Shown piece by piece: positions 54,986 through 63,840 of a DNA stretch of 64,000 nt. Position 1 is the first letter of the stretch. Each line of letters begins with the position of its first letter. A program made the position numbers and the translations under genes. The stretch comes from Gammaproteobacteria bacterium (GTDB taxonomy: Bacteria > Pseudomonadota > Gammaproteobacteria > HyVt-429): contig JAADGI010000007.1 in NCBI GenBank assembly GCA_013152415.1, forward strand, positions 40,704 through 104,703, written 5' to 3'. The notes below the pieces were generated by a model. It made no database searches. It was not told the origin of the DNA and worked only from the letters and a program-made list of their open reading frames with translations.

Positions 54986-56047
54986 ATGACTTACGGAACA
55001 AAGTGGATTGCTCACAGACTATTACTCGGCATGTTCCTAGCCGCCACCGTGTGGACCACTACCGGCTGTGAGCGCACCCCCCTATACCAGGAAAAACGTT
55101 TTATCTTTGGCACCCTGGTTGAAATCAAGATCTATGGTGAAAGCCGCCAACAGGCACAACAAGCGGCTACGGATGTATTCGCAGATCTACAACGCCTGCA
55201 TGTAGCCTTACACCCATGGCAACAGGGTGCCCTCAGCCGAACCAATGCACTCCTGACCACCGGGGAATGGTTCAGCGTAGCACCGACGGTACTCCCGGTG
55301 GTAGAACAGGCGAAACGTCTATACCAGCAAAGTGATGGCTTGTTTGATCCTGCCATCGGCCAACTCATTGGCTTATGGGGATTCCATGGCGATACACCTT
55401 CAACTGCACCCCCGGATGATGCAGCTATTGAGACGCTGTTGAAGAATAAGGCGTCAATGAAGGATATTGAGTTAAACGGTATTTTTATGCGTGGGCACAA
55501 TCCCAAGGTCCAATTGGATCTGTCTGGCATCGCCAAAGGCCATGCCGTGCAGGTGGGGCTGTCCAGACTCAAGGCCATGGGTATCCACAATGCGCTAATT
55601 GATGCCGGCGGTGACCTGGGTGTTATCGGACGCCATGGCCAACGTCCCTGGAAAATTGCCATCCGCCACCCTCGCCAAAAAGGGGTCTTGGCGACGCTCG
55701 ACTTAAAACCCAATGAATACATCTTTACTTCGGGGGACTACGAGCGATTTTTTAAACATGCTGGCAAACGTTATCACCATGCACTAAACCCGCGCACGGG
55801 CCGACCCGCCCAAGGCCTGCAGTCTGTCACGATCATCCACAATGACGGCCCTACTGCCGATGCCGCCGCCACAGCCCTATTTGTCGCTGGCCCCAAATAT
55901 TGGTACGCCATCGCCAAAAAAATGGGCTTGCGCTACGTCATGCTGGTAAAGGAGGATGGGCAAGTACTGATGAGTCCCGCGATGGCCAAACGGGTGCAAA
56001 TAACTGTAAAGCCAAGCCCCACCATAGAGACAAGCCAGGCACTATAA
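54986..56047 (+). CDS. apbE: ApbE, FAD:protein FMN transferase
   Basis: The start at ATG 54986 gives 353 residues with a lipoprotein signal (LLLGMFLAATVWTTTGC). ApbE motifs include DLSGIAKGHAVQVGL, NALIDAGGDLGVIG and HHALNPRTGRPAQG, and the Asp/Thr metal site in NDGPTADAAATALFVAG. It covalently attaches FMN to threonine of Rnf, Nqr or other flavoproteins in the periplasm. The target genes are not in the window. It was probably inserted between gshB and tonB, which are adjacent in Pseudomonas. Confidence 0.95.
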   Translation: MTYGTKWIAHRLLLGMFLAATVWTTTGCERTPLYQEKRFIFGTLVEIKIYGESRQQAQQAATDVFADLQRLHVALHPWQQGALSRTNALLTTGEWFSVAPTVLPVVEQAKRLYQQSDGLFDPAIGQLIGLWGFHGDTPSTAPPDDAAIETLLKNKASMKDIELNGIFMRGHNPKVQLDLSGIAKGHAVQVGLSRLKAMGIHNALIDAGGDLGVIGRHGQRPWKIAIRHPRQKGVLATLDLKPNEYIFTSGDYERFFKHAGKRYHHALNPRTGRPAQGLQSVTIIHNDGPTADAAATALFVAGPKYWYAIAKKMGLRYVMLVKEDGQVLMSPAMAKRVQITVKPSPTIETSQAL

Positions 56048-56063
56048 AACCAAGCCATATCTG

Positions 56064-56315
56064 GTGTTACTATGCTGCGACGTGATGGGGGGTGGCCACC
56101 TTCTGTTAAAATACCCTATCGATCCGGGAGGCTATGGTCTGCTTGGTGTGGTGACCCATATCAGCGCCCAATTCACCGTGGCCTACGGTCTGTTCATTCT
56201 GATACCGCCTTATTGTAAGCTTTTACCCATACTCGTGTCTGCGACCATTATTTTTGGTCTTTTCATCGGTATAATCGCAGCACGGGTACTCAACACTTTA
56301 ACAAATCGAAGCTGA
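56064..56315 (+). CDS. Small two-helix membrane protein, coupled to tonB
   Basis: Up to 83 residues: YPIDPGGYGLLGVVTHISAQ, then two hydrophobic helices (FTVAYGLFILIPPYCKLLPI and ILVSATIIFGLFIGIIAA) and a short basic tail. It ends in TGATG with the tonB start, so translation is coupled, which argues that it is real. The start may be ATG 56085 (MGGGHLLLKYPID) rather than 56064. I recognise no family. It does not resemble ExbB or ExbD. Confidence 0.5.
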   Translation: MLLCCDVMGGGHLLLKYPIDPGGYGLLGVVTHISAQFTVAYGLFILIPPYCKLLPILVSATIIFGLFIGIIAARVLNTLTNRS

Positions 56316-57214
56316 TGCACACCGCCGACGACATTGTTGTATTTACCGGCACCGAGCGATTGGGTCTATCCATGTTCGGGTCCTTGCTGGTACACCTTAT
56401 TATTGTGTTGGGCATCACCTTCACCCTCCCCAAGCTCTCCAATGTGCTGGATAAGCTACCAACACTGGAAGTTATCCTGGTACAAAGTCGTAGTGAAAAG
56501 GCCCCGGATGAAGCAGATTTTCTGGCCCAGGCCAACCAGGAGGGTGGTGGCGAACAAGACACGCCCATGATCGCGCGCAGCCCCCTGCCGGTCCAGGAAC
56601 TGACCGAGCGCAGCGCCGAAATTCCTCAGGCCAAACCGCGTCCAAAACCGGCAACCCTGCCTATCCCACCCCGGCCCGAATTATTGACGGCCAAAAAACC
56701 GGCCGACAAAGTGCTTCCCCAACAACGTGCAAAAGATACTGACCCCAGGCCCCAATCGACCAAGGCCAGCCCGGGTCTGGCCCGACAGCAACTGGCCCAG
56801 GAGCGTGCCCGCCTGAGTGCCCAACTCAGCCGTTCCTGGGAAGAGTACCAAAAACGCCCCAGACGAAAATTTTTGAGTGCGCGCACCCGTGAGTACCGCT
56901 ATGCATCCTATATGGAGGCCTGGCGCTCCAAAGTGGAACGGGTAGGCAATTTTAACTACCCGGCACAGGCCAAGCGAAAGGGACTGACTGGAAGCCTGGT
57001 TCTGGACGTGGCCCTCAATCCCGATGGCAGCATCAACACAATCTCGGTACGGCGTGCCTCGGGTTTTAAAATCCTGGATGACGCCGCCATACGTATTGTC
57101 AGGCTTGCCGCCCCCTACGCGCCGTTCCCAGATAATATTCGCAAGGAAACCGATATATTGCATATTACCCGCACCTGGCAGTTTCTCCACGGTAATCGTC
57201 TAACCAGTCATTAA
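56315..57214 (+). CDS. tonB: TonB-family energy transducer
   Basis: The 299-residue protein has one N-terminal membrane helix (MFGSLLVHLIIVLGITFTLP), a long Pro/Lys-rich periplasmic linker (KPRPKPATLPIPPRPELLTA) and a C-terminal TonB domain (VERVGNFNYPAQAKRKGLTG, then RRASGFKILDDAAIRIVRL). The TonB of this locus corresponds to TonB3 of P. aeruginosa, which affects twitching motility. The pilus chemosensory operon lies just across gshA-gshB here too. exbB and exbD are not in the window. Confidence 0.92.
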   Translation: MHTADDIVVFTGTERLGLSMFGSLLVHLIIVLGITFTLPKLSNVLDKLPTLEVILVQSRSEKAPDEADFLAQANQEGGGEQDTPMIARSPLPVQELTERSAEIPQAKPRPKPATLPIPPRPELLTAKKPADKVLPQQRAKDTDPRPQSTKASPGLARQQLAQERARLSAQLSRSWEEYQKRPRRKFLSARTREYRYASYMEAWRSKVERVGNFNYPAQAKRKGLTGSLVLDVALNPDGSINTISVRRASGFKILDDAAIRIVRLAAPYAPFPDNIRKETDILHITRTWQFLHGNRLTSH

Positions 57215-57302
57215 GATCCAGCCACCAGGATCCACTTGGTGGCTACAAATATTTCTGCATCCCAACAAGACCACAAACCCCGGAATCTGCTACCATAGAG
57301 CT

Positions 57303-57857
57303 ATGGTGTCTCTCACCAACCAGTTTCTCATCGCCATGCCATCTCTGGCCGACCCCAATTTTTTTCGCAGTGTGACTCTGATCTGCCAACACAATGCGGA
57401 CGGTGCGATGGGTATCGTCATCAACCGTCCCACTGACCTCTCCATGGGTGAGATACTTCAGCAAATGGATATCGATGCAAGTAAGGCCCGACACCAAAAT
57501 GAAAAGGTGTATCACGGTGGCCCGGTGCAAAATGAACGGGGGTTTATACTTCATGATGGTGCAACAAACTGGTCTTCCAGCCTGACGGTAAGCGACGAAC
57601 TGTCTTTGACCACCTCCCGGGATATCCTGGAAGCCCTGGCCCAAGACCGCGGCCCCAATCGTTGCCTCGTGGCCCTGGGATACGCGGGCTGGGGTGGTGG
57701 CCAATTAGAAGATGAACTGAGCCAAAATGCCTGGCTCAATGGCCCTGCCGATTACAACATCATATTTGATACCCCGGCGGAGCACCGCTGGAACCGTGCC
57801 GCACAACACCTGGGGGTAGACTTGGATCGACTGTCTTCGCAGACCGGACACGCTTGA
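57303..57857 (+). CDS. yqgE: YqgE/AlgH family protein (UPF0301)
   Basis: The 184-residue protein matches UPF0301: LTNQFLIAMPSLADPNFFRS, then VTLICQHNADGAMGIVINRP, YHGGPVQNERGFILHD and the FDTPAEHRWNRAAQHLGVD end. Function is not established; in P. aeruginosa it is called AlgH. It overlaps the start of yqgF (TTGA). Confidence 0.94.
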   Translation: MVSLTNQFLIAMPSLADPNFFRSVTLICQHNADGAMGIVINRPTDLSMGEILQQMDIDASKARHQNEKVYHGGPVQNERGFILHDGATNWSSSLTVSDELSLTTSRDILEALAQDRGPNRCLVALGYAGWGGGQLEDELSQNAWLNGPADYNIIFDTPAEHRWNRAAQHLGVDLDRLSSQTGHA

Positions 57858-58282
57858 AGACCTTCACTTATCTGGCCTTCGATTTTGGCACCCAAAAAAT
57901 AGGTATCGCTATTGGCCGCCAATACCTGCGCCAGGCCCAGGCGGTGGAAGACATCCGTTGTCCTCGTCAAAAACCCGATTGGGGCCGTATCGACCAGTTG
58001 CTGAAAGATTGGGAGGCCAATGCCCTGGTAGTAGGACTGCCCATCAGCATGGATGGCAGCGACAATGCTATAACAAAACTCGCACGCCGATTTGGCGATC
58101 AGCTTCGCGGACGTTACAATCTGCCGGTACACATGGTAGATGAACGCCTGACATCCCACGCCGCAAGACACTCCCTCCAGGACGCAGGCGTGTCGTCGCA
58201 ACGTATTCGTCGCCAGGGTGTAGACAAATACGCCGCCCGCGAGATTCTGCAGACCTACCTCAATCAATTGGACAAGCCATGA
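57854..58282 (+). CDS. ruvX: YqgF/RuvX, pre-16S rRNA nuclease
   Basis: The 142-residue RNase H-fold nuclease starts with TTG overlapping the yqgE stop. Motifs are LAFDFGTQKIGIAIGR (catalytic Asp), ALVVGLPISMDGS, VDERLTSHAAR and the C-terminal KYAAREILQTYL. It trims the 16S rRNA 5' end and has been linked to Holliday-junction resolution. The yqgE-yqgF pair is conserved. Confidence 0.94.
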   Translation: MKTFTYLAFDFGTQKIGIAIGRQYLRQAQAVEDIRCPRQKPDWGRIDQLLKDWEANALVVGLPISMDGSDNAITKLARRFGDQLRGRYNLPVHMVDERLTSHAARHSLQDAGVSSQRIRRQGVDKYAAREILQTYLNQLDKP

Positions 58283-58776
58283 CCATGACAGCGGACATTA
58301 ACGCTCTCATCGCCCAAATGGCCGTGGCCCTGCAGCCCTATCTCGACCGCCGCCCCATCATGATAGGCATCCATACCGGGGGTACCTGGATCGCCCAAAA
58401 ACTGCATCAATCACTGGGATTGTCCGATCCATTGGGGGCATTGGATATCTCGTTTTACCGTGATGATTTCACCCGGGTAGGCCTCAACCCACAGGTCAAG
58501 ACCTCTGATTTGCCCGAAAGCGTGGATGGCCGACACATCATCCTGGTAGACGACGTGTTACATACTGGCCGCACCATTCGCGCCGCCATGAACGAGATCT
58601 TTGACTATGGGCGGCCAGAATCCGTGGTGTTGGCGGTCCTGGTAGAACGGGATGGGCGCGAGCTACCCATTCAGGCCGATGTGGTGGGGCAGCATTGCAC
58701 CCTGACCCCAGGCCAACATATCAAGCTGGTGGGCCCCGAAAAGCTTGCGCTCAAAGTGCTGGAGGATAACGCTTGA
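58279..58776 (+). CDS. pyrR: PyrR bifunctional regulator/uracil phosphoribosyltransferase
   Basis: The 165-residue protein has the phosphoribosyltransferase PRPP loop [20 protein letters not shown] and [13 protein letters not shown]. In Bacillus PyrR binds pyr mRNA; in Pseudomonas it is a phosphoribosyltransferase with a regulatory role upstream of pyrBC'. No PyrR-binding mRNA loop was identified here. It overlaps yqgF and pyrB by four bases each. Confidence 0.94.
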   Translation: MTMTADINALIAQMAVALQPYLDRRPIMIGIHTGGTWIAQKLHQSLGLSDPLGALDISFYRDDFTRVGLNPQVKTSDLPESVDGRHIILVDDVLHTGRTIRAAMNEIFDYGRPESVVLAVLVERDGRELPIQADVVGQHCTLTPGQHIKLVGPEKLALKVLEDNA

Positions 58777-59792
58777 CCGTCGCCGATATTCAGTTTGATG
58801 AGCAGGGACAACTCAAACATTTCCTCACCATCGAAGGTCTCAAGCGAGATCATATCCTGCAGATATTAGATACTGCTCAATCCTTTATTACCCTGGCAAA
58901 AAAAGAAATAAAAAAGGCACCGCTGCTACGCGGTAAGACCGTGGTCAATTTGTTCTTTGAGTCCAGCACCCGTACCCGCACCACCTTCGAAATTGCCGCC
59001 AAACGGCTCTCTGCAGACGTCATCAATCTCAACCCGCAACATTCCGCCACCAGTAAAGGTGAAACCCTGCTGGACACGGTCAATAATCTGGAGGCCATGC
59101 ACACGGACTTGTTCGTGGTACGGCACCCCAACAGCGGCGCTGCCAACCTGATTGCCAAACATGTGCCTCCCCATGTGCGTATCATCAATGCCGGAGATGG
59201 TCGCCACGCCCATCCCACTCAGGCCATGCTCGACATGTTTACCATCCGTGCCCACAAAGGGGATGTCAAAAATCTGCAGGTGGCCATAGTCGGTGACATC
59301 CTCCATTCGAGGGTGGCACGTTCCCAGATCCACGCCTTGACCACGCTTGGTGCCGCCCAGGTCAGGGTCATCGCACCCAAGACCTTATTACCTACCGAAG
59401 TGGAACGTCTGGGTGTTCACCCCTACACCAACATGCACGAGGGTCTACGCGATGCCGATGTGGTCATTATGCTGCGCCTGCAACGGGAACGTATGAACGG
59501 GGCCTTCGTCCCCAGTGAACAGGAATTCTTTAACCTCTATGGCCTCACCGCCGACAAGCTGGCCTACGCCAAACAAGATGCCATCGTCATGCACCCGGGG
59601 CCCATGAATCGTGGACTCGAGATCGACTCCAGTGTCGCCGACGGTCCCCAGTCAGTCATCCTGCCCCAGGTCACCTACGGTATCGCCGTGCGCATGGCGA
59701 TCATGGCCCTGATCATGGGGGGTAAACCGGTGGCGCGAAAACGCCGTACCTCTGGCAGCACCAGGGGCAGCAACGGGACGACTTCAACATGA
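58773..59792 (+). CDS. pyrB: Aspartate carbamoyltransferase catalytic subunit
   Basis: The 339-residue subunit starts with TTG overlapping the pyrR stop. Carbamoyl phosphate-binding motifs are [32 protein letters not shown] and [12 protein letters not shown]; the aspartate loop is MLRLQRERM. The N-terminal extension of about 15 residues before FLTIEGL is typical of class A enzymes, which form a dodecamer with PyrC' rather than binding PyrI. No pyrI is nearby, consistent with that. Confidence 0.95.
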   Translation: MTVADIQFDEQGQLKHFLTIEGLKRDHILQILDTAQSFITLAKKEIKKAPLLRGKTVVNLFFESSTRTRTTFEIAAKRLSADVINLNPQHSATSKGETLLDTVNNLEAMHTDLFVVRHPNSGAANLIAKHVPPHVRIINAGDGRHAHPTQAMLDMFTIRAHKGDVKNLQVAIVGDILHSRVARSQIHALTTLGAAQVRVIAPKTLLPTEVERLGVHPYTNMHEGLRDADVVIMLRLQRERMNGAFVPSEQEFFNLYGLTADKLAYAKQDAIVMHPGPMNRGLEIDSSVADGPQSVILPQVTYGIAVRMAIMALIMGGKPVARKRRTSGSTRGSNGTTST

Positions 59793-61102
59793 GCCTGCAC
59801 ATCAAAAACGGCCACCTCATCGACCCCACCAATGGGATCGATGGTCAATGCGACCTCTTTATTGACGATGCCGGTTTTGTGGCCGCCTCAGGCCAGGCCC
59901 CGGAAGACTTCACGCCGACACACAGTATCGATGCGACCGCCAAGGTGGTGTGTCCGGGACTGATCGACCTGCGCGTCCGCACCCGGGAACCCGGTCTGGA
60001 GCACAAGGCCACCATGGCCAGCGAGGTACGGGCCGCAGTCAATGCGGGCATTACCACGCTATGCTGCCCACCGGACACCCACCCCCCCATTGATACCCCG
60101 GCCATGGCACAAATGATTCAGCAACGGGCCTGGCGCTATGGCTTGGCCTTCGTCCACCCCCTGGGAGCCCTGACCCGCAACCTGGAAGGTCGCACACTGA
60201 CCGACATGGCGGCCCTGGACGAGGCCGGCTGTGTCGGTTTCAGCAACGCCCTGCACGCCATCAACGATACCCTGGTGCTAAGACACGCCATGGAGTATGC
60301 CGCCGGCTTCGATTTCACCGTATTCCTGCATCCAGAAGACCCCTATCTCCATGGCGGTGGCTGTGTACATGAAGGCGAGATCAGCACCCGTCTGGGACTG
60401 CCGGGCATTCCTGAAGCGGCGGAGACGGTGGCGGTGGGTCGTGACCTGGCGCTCATCGAACAGACCGGGGTACGCGCCCACTTTTGCCAGTTATCCACTG
60501 CCCGGGCCCTGAGCATGGTGGCCGCAGCGCAACAAAGTGGTTTGCCGGTCACCGTGGATGTCACCGCCCACCACCTGCACCTGAGTGAACACGATGTCGG
60601 CATCTTCGACAGCCAATGCCACGTACGGCCGCCGCTACGAAGCCAGAAAGACCGTGACGGCTTACGTCAAATGATAAAAGACGGTGTGGTTACCGCAGTC
60701 TGTTCCGACCATCAGCCCCACGAGCCCGACGCCAAACTGGCGCCCTTCAGCCTGTCCGAACCGGGGATCTCTGGCCTGGAGACGCTGCTACCGCTGACAC
60801 TCAAATTGGTGGACGATAATCTACTGCCACTAAACCAGGCCATTGCCCTGCTCACCCAAGGTCCGGCAAACATCCTTGGCATCGACGCCGGACACCTGAG
60901 CACCGGTGCCACTGCAGATATATGCATCTTCGATCCCGACACTGACTGGGAATTCACGGAGGCCGATATTCACAGCCGTGGGCACAATACCCCGTTCCTA
61001 GGCTGGCGATTCAGGGGCAAGGTGACCCATACCCTGGTGGGTGGAAAACTGGTGTTCGAAGAGGGTAAAAAGCCTGATCTGTCTCAAGGGCACTTCTATT
61101 AA
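59789..61102 (+). CDS. pyrC': PyrC', non-catalytic dihydroorotase-like subunit
   Basis: The 437-residue protein has the dihydroorotase fold ([48 protein letters not shown]). However, the HxH metal pair that follows PGLIDL in active enzymes is RVR here, so one of the two essential zinc ligand sets is lost. This is the hallmark of PyrC' proteins, which hold class A aspartate transcarbamoylase together without dihydroorotase activity. A working PyrC must be encoded elsewhere. The stop lies inside the palindrome at 61087-61147. Confidence 0.9.
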   Translation: MSLHIKNGHLIDPTNGIDGQCDLFIDDAGFVAASGQAPEDFTPTHSIDATAKVVCPGLIDLRVRTREPGLEHKATMASEVRAAVNAGITTLCCPPDTHPPIDTPAMAQMIQQRAWRYGLAFVHPLGALTRNLEGRTLTDMAALDEAGCVGFSNALHAINDTLVLRHAMEYAAGFDFTVFLHPEDPYLHGGGCVHEGEISTRLGLPGIPEAAETVAVGRDLALIEQTGVRAHFCQLSTARALSMVAAAQQSGLPVTVDVTAHHLHLSEHDVGIFDSQCHVRPPLRSQKDRDGLRQMIKDGVVTAVCSDHQPHEPDAKLAPFSLSEPGISGLETLLPLTLKLVDDNLLPLNQAIALLTQGPANILGIDAGHLSTGATADICIFDPDTDWEFTEADIHSRGHNTPFLGWRFRGKVTHTLVGGKLVFEEGKKPDLSQGHFY

Positions 61103-61147
61103 TTAATAATCCCTTCTACCCCACGAGGGGATTAATAGAAGTGCCCT
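61087..61147. terminator. Long palindrome over the pyrC' stop codon
   Basis: AGGGCACTTCTATTAAT (61087-61103) and its exact inverse (61131-61147) form a 17-bp stem around a 27-nt loop that itself contains CCCTTCTACCCCACGAGGGG. The left arm includes the last codons and stop of pyrC'. There is no T-run, so it is either a bidirectional terminator between the convergent pyrC' and glutaredoxin genes or a partial duplication of the gene end. Confidence 0.6.
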
Positions 61148-61232
61148 CAAATCTAAATGTCTCAGGGACGCAAAGCAAATAGAGCACTTTAATAGTATTA
61201 ATTCTTGTCACTTGTCTCTTTTTTTCTAGACT

Positions 61233-61493
61233 TTAACTGTCTGCGATCAGTTCATCCAATTCCCCATCCATATGCAACTCGGTTAACTCACTGAACCCAC
61301 CGATGTGATCGCCATCAATGGTAATCTGGGGTACGGTACGTGCGTTATTGCTGATCTTTAGCATTTCCTTTAGCGCCACCTGATCCATATCGACTCGCAA
61401 CTCATCGTAACCAACCCCCCACTTGGTCAACAAGGCCTTTGTTTTTTCACATATGGGACAGGTGGCGGTACTGTAGACTTTTACGCGTGACAT
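61233..61493 (-). CDS. grx: Glutaredoxin
   Basis: The 86-residue protein has the redox site STATCPICEKTKALL (CPIC instead of the classical CPYC), the TVPQITIDGDHIGGFSELTE loop with cis-Pro, and the GG motif that binds glutathione. It should reduce disulfides with glutathione from the gshAB products encoded nearby. The third residue of the active site (Ile) differs from the usual Tyr. It is convergent with pyrC'. Confidence 0.9.
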   Translation of the reverse strand: MSRVKVYSTATCPICEKTKALLTKWGVGYDELRVDMDQVALKEMLKISNNARTVPQITIDGDHIGGFSELTELHMDGELDELIADS

Positions 61494-61664
61494 AATAGAC
61501 TCGAACTCGATACGAAGTTGGGAAACACTTTATACTGTATAGACTAAACGGGGGAAACTATTATTTTCCGGCCACAATACCAAACAATTGTCACCCATCT
61601 TGGGCCGGTATAAGCCCTAATGATTCGCCAAAGCTTAGCGGACAACACAATAACCGGGGAAACC

Positions 61665-62159
61665 ATGGCACAGGAGATCGAGCGAAAATTCTTGGTACAA
61701 GACGATCGATGGCAACAACAGGCGGGGCCAGGCCTGGTCTACGAACAGGCCTACCTCACTGATGTGGTAAAAGATCAGTCGGTGCGCTGTTCGGTACGGC
61801 TGCGGGTCGTCGGCGAGCAGGCCAATATCAACATCAAGAGCGCCGAACTGGGTATCAGCCGCCTGGAATTTGAGTACCCCATCGCCCTGGCCGATGCCAA
61901 ACAAATGATGATGACCATGCGCATCGGGCCCATAATCCGAAAGACCCGCTACCGGATAGGGACCCAGGAGGGCCTCACCTGGGAGGTGGATGTGTTTTCC
62001 GGGGATAACCAGGGATTGGTGGTGGCAGAAATCGAATTGGCCACCGAAGATGCCGATTTTGAGCGCCCGGACTGGCTGGGCAAAGAGGTATCCCAGGACC
62101 CCAGATACTACAATGTCAGCCTGCTGCACCATCCCTACAAGGACTGGCAGGCCCACTGA
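61665..62159 (+). CDS. CYTH-domain triphosphatase
   Basis: Starting at ATG 61665 (MAQEIERKFLV) the protein is 164 residues, the size of single-domain CYTH proteins; the ATG at 61620 lies 15 codons upstream without support. The ExExK motif (EIERK), SVRLRVVGEQANINIKS and EVDVFSGDNQGLVVAEIELA form the triphosphate tunnel. Members hydrolyse inorganic triphosphate. It stands alone between the glutaredoxin and fliK-like genes. Confidence 0.9.
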   Translation: MAQEIERKFLVQDDRWQQQAGPGLVYEQAYLTDVVKDQSVRCSVRLRVVGEQANINIKSAELGISRLEFEYPIALADAKQMMMTMRIGPIIRKTRYRIGTQEGLTWEVDVFSGDNQGLVVAEIELATEDADFERPDWLGKEVSQDPRYYNVSLLHHPYKDWQAH

Positions 62160-62245
62160 GCTCAATATTGGCGCGGATTGACCGACTACGTATATAGGCC
62201 ATCTTACCGGCAGATCGCTTAAGGCCTATACTGGAGTCTGGACAT

Positions 62246-63496
62246 ATGTATCCTGCCACCTTGCAACCCCTGATCAATGCGATGATGCAAATACAAGGGC
62301 CCAGCCTAACCGGCCAACTGACCCTGGCCAAAGCCCAATCTGTCATCGGCACCTGGAAGCTGGGCCAGGTACTCAGTGCCAACGTCCTCGCCACCACCCA
62401 GGGTGGCCTGGAGCTGCGTATCGGTAATACACGGGTCCAGGCCCAAACCACTCTAAACGCCGCCCCAGGCCAAAACTTGCAGCTCAAGGTCATCAGTACC
62501 GGCGAAAGGCCCGTACTGCAGATAATGACCGCCGACAAACAAGCCGACACCCTGCCCCAGGCTATGCGTCTGTTGCTGCCCCGGCAAACCGGGCTACCCC
62601 CTTTGCTGGCCAACCTCAGTCAACTCAATCGGCTCGCCCAAGCGGGCGGCAGTGGCAAGCAGGCATTACCCAATAATTTGTTACAGCTCGGCCAACAGAT
62701 CATGAAGCTGCTGCCGGGCAGCGACACAGTGTCCCGGCCCACTGGACTGCGTCAGGCCATCCTCGATTCCGGGGTGTTTATGGAGAGCAAACTCGCCCAA
62801 GCGGTCCAGACCGGCTCACGACCCCAGCTGGGTACCGACTTCAAGGCCGGACTATTGCGCCTGGTGCGGGATCTCACCGGCGAACAGCCCAAACTCTTCC
62901 AGGCCAGCACCGAATCAAAACCCGCCAGCTTGCCAAGCTCACCTCAGGCACCCCCACCCCTGCGAGGTACACCGGTGCAACCCCAGGCCAGCGCCGAACC
63001 CAGCCTACAAAACAACCATGCGACGGTGGTACGGGAACTGGTCCAACAGATCGAATCAAGCCTGGCCCGAGTACAACTCAATCAGTTGGCGTCGGTCCCT
63101 GGGGATCAGACCTCGGCACCCCTATTCACCCTGGAATTACCGGTACGCCGCGGCAACCAGGCCGATGTATTTGATCTGCGCATACAAAGAGACAGTGAGG
63201 GTAATGGCGATGAAATAGAAAAGTGGTCGGTATGGCTGGCATTTGATTTTGATGGACTGGGTCCGGTAAGAACCCTCATCAGTGCCCATGGCAACCAGGT
63301 ATCGGTCAGCCTGTGGGCAGAACAGGATCATACCGCCACCGCCTTTGACCAAAATCTGGACCAGCTACGCACCAATCTGGATCGTGCCGGCCTGGAAGTG
63401 GGCCGCCTGGCCAGCCAACCGGGTAGACCCAATAGCGACACCCTCACCAAGCCCCAAACAGACCGATTCCACCCCCTGGTGGACACCACTGTATGA
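62246..63496 (+). CDS. FliK-like hook-length control domain protein
   Basis: The 416-residue protein has a Gln/Leu-rich N-terminal half (LTLAKAQSVIGTWKLGQVLS) and a C-terminal FliK-like domain (TLELPVRRGNQADVFDLRI, then VWLAFDFDGLGPVRTLI and LDQLRTNLDRAGLEVGRLAS). True FliK controls flagellar hook length through FlhB. No flagellar structural gene is present here, and the next gene encodes only an FlhB C-terminal domain. The pair recurs in gammaproteobacteria, and its role is unclear. Stop and start overlap by four bases. Confidence 0.85.
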   Translation: MYPATLQPLINAMMQIQGPSLTGQLTLAKAQSVIGTWKLGQVLSANVLATTQGGLELRIGNTRVQAQTTLNAAPGQNLQLKVISTGERPVLQIMTADKQADTLPQAMRLLLPRQTGLPPLLANLSQLNRLAQAGGSGKQALPNNLLQLGQQIMKLLPGSDTVSRPTGLRQAILDSGVFMESKLAQAVQTGSRPQLGTDFKAGLLRLVRDLTGEQPKLFQASTESKPASLPSSPQAPPPLRGTPVQPQASAEPSLQNNHATVVRELVQQIESSLARVQLNQLASVPGDQTSAPLFTLELPVRRGNQADVFDLRIQRDSEGNGDEIEKWSVWLAFDFDGLGPVRTLISAHGNQVSVSLWAEQDHTATAFDQNLDQLRTNLDRAGLEVGRLASQPGRPNSDTLTKPQTDRFHPLVDTTV

Positions 63497-63840
63497 AGCC
63501 CTATACCCCCCCGTCTATCGCCGTCGCCCTGGAATACGACGGCTCCGGTGCCCCCACGGTCACCGCCAAGGGCCAGCATCTGATTGCCGATAAAATATTG
63601 AAGTTGGCCAAGGAACACGATATCCCCCTCTATGAGGACCCGGCCTTAGTGACCCTGCTTTCAAAGGTGGAATTGGGCGACGAAATCCCTCGATCTTTAT
63701 ATACCGCCGTGGCCGAGGTGATTGCATTTGCTTACATGGTCAGCGGAAAAGTGGCGAGTAGTGACTTTCCAGATCGCCACCAAACCGCTGTTGAGGCCTA
63801 CCAACAACCGTTCCCTATCAAGCCAAATCGGCAACCTTGA
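63493..63840 (+). CDS. FlhB C-terminal domain homologue
   Basis: The 115-residue protein covers only the cytoplasmic, switch part of FlhB/YscU: IAVALEYDGSGAPTVTAKGQ, then HLIADKILKLAKEHDIPLYE and IPRSLYTAVAEVIAFAYMV. The autocleavage motif NPTH of FlhB is absent, and so is the membrane domain. Such short FlhB-like proteins are found beside FliK-like genes. It overlaps the end of the convergent GGDEF remnant by 23 bases. Confidence 0.88.
   Translation: MKPYTPPSIAVALEYDGSGAPTVTAKGQHLIADKILKLAKEHDIPLYEDPALVTLLSKVELGDEIPRSLYTAVAEVIAFAYMVSGKVASSDFPDRHQTAVEAYQQPFPIKPNRQP

Noticed and set aside
62246..63840. Start of a flagellar gene cluster
   Set aside because: Only FliK-like and FlhB C-terminal domains are present; there are no rod, hook, ring or motor genes.
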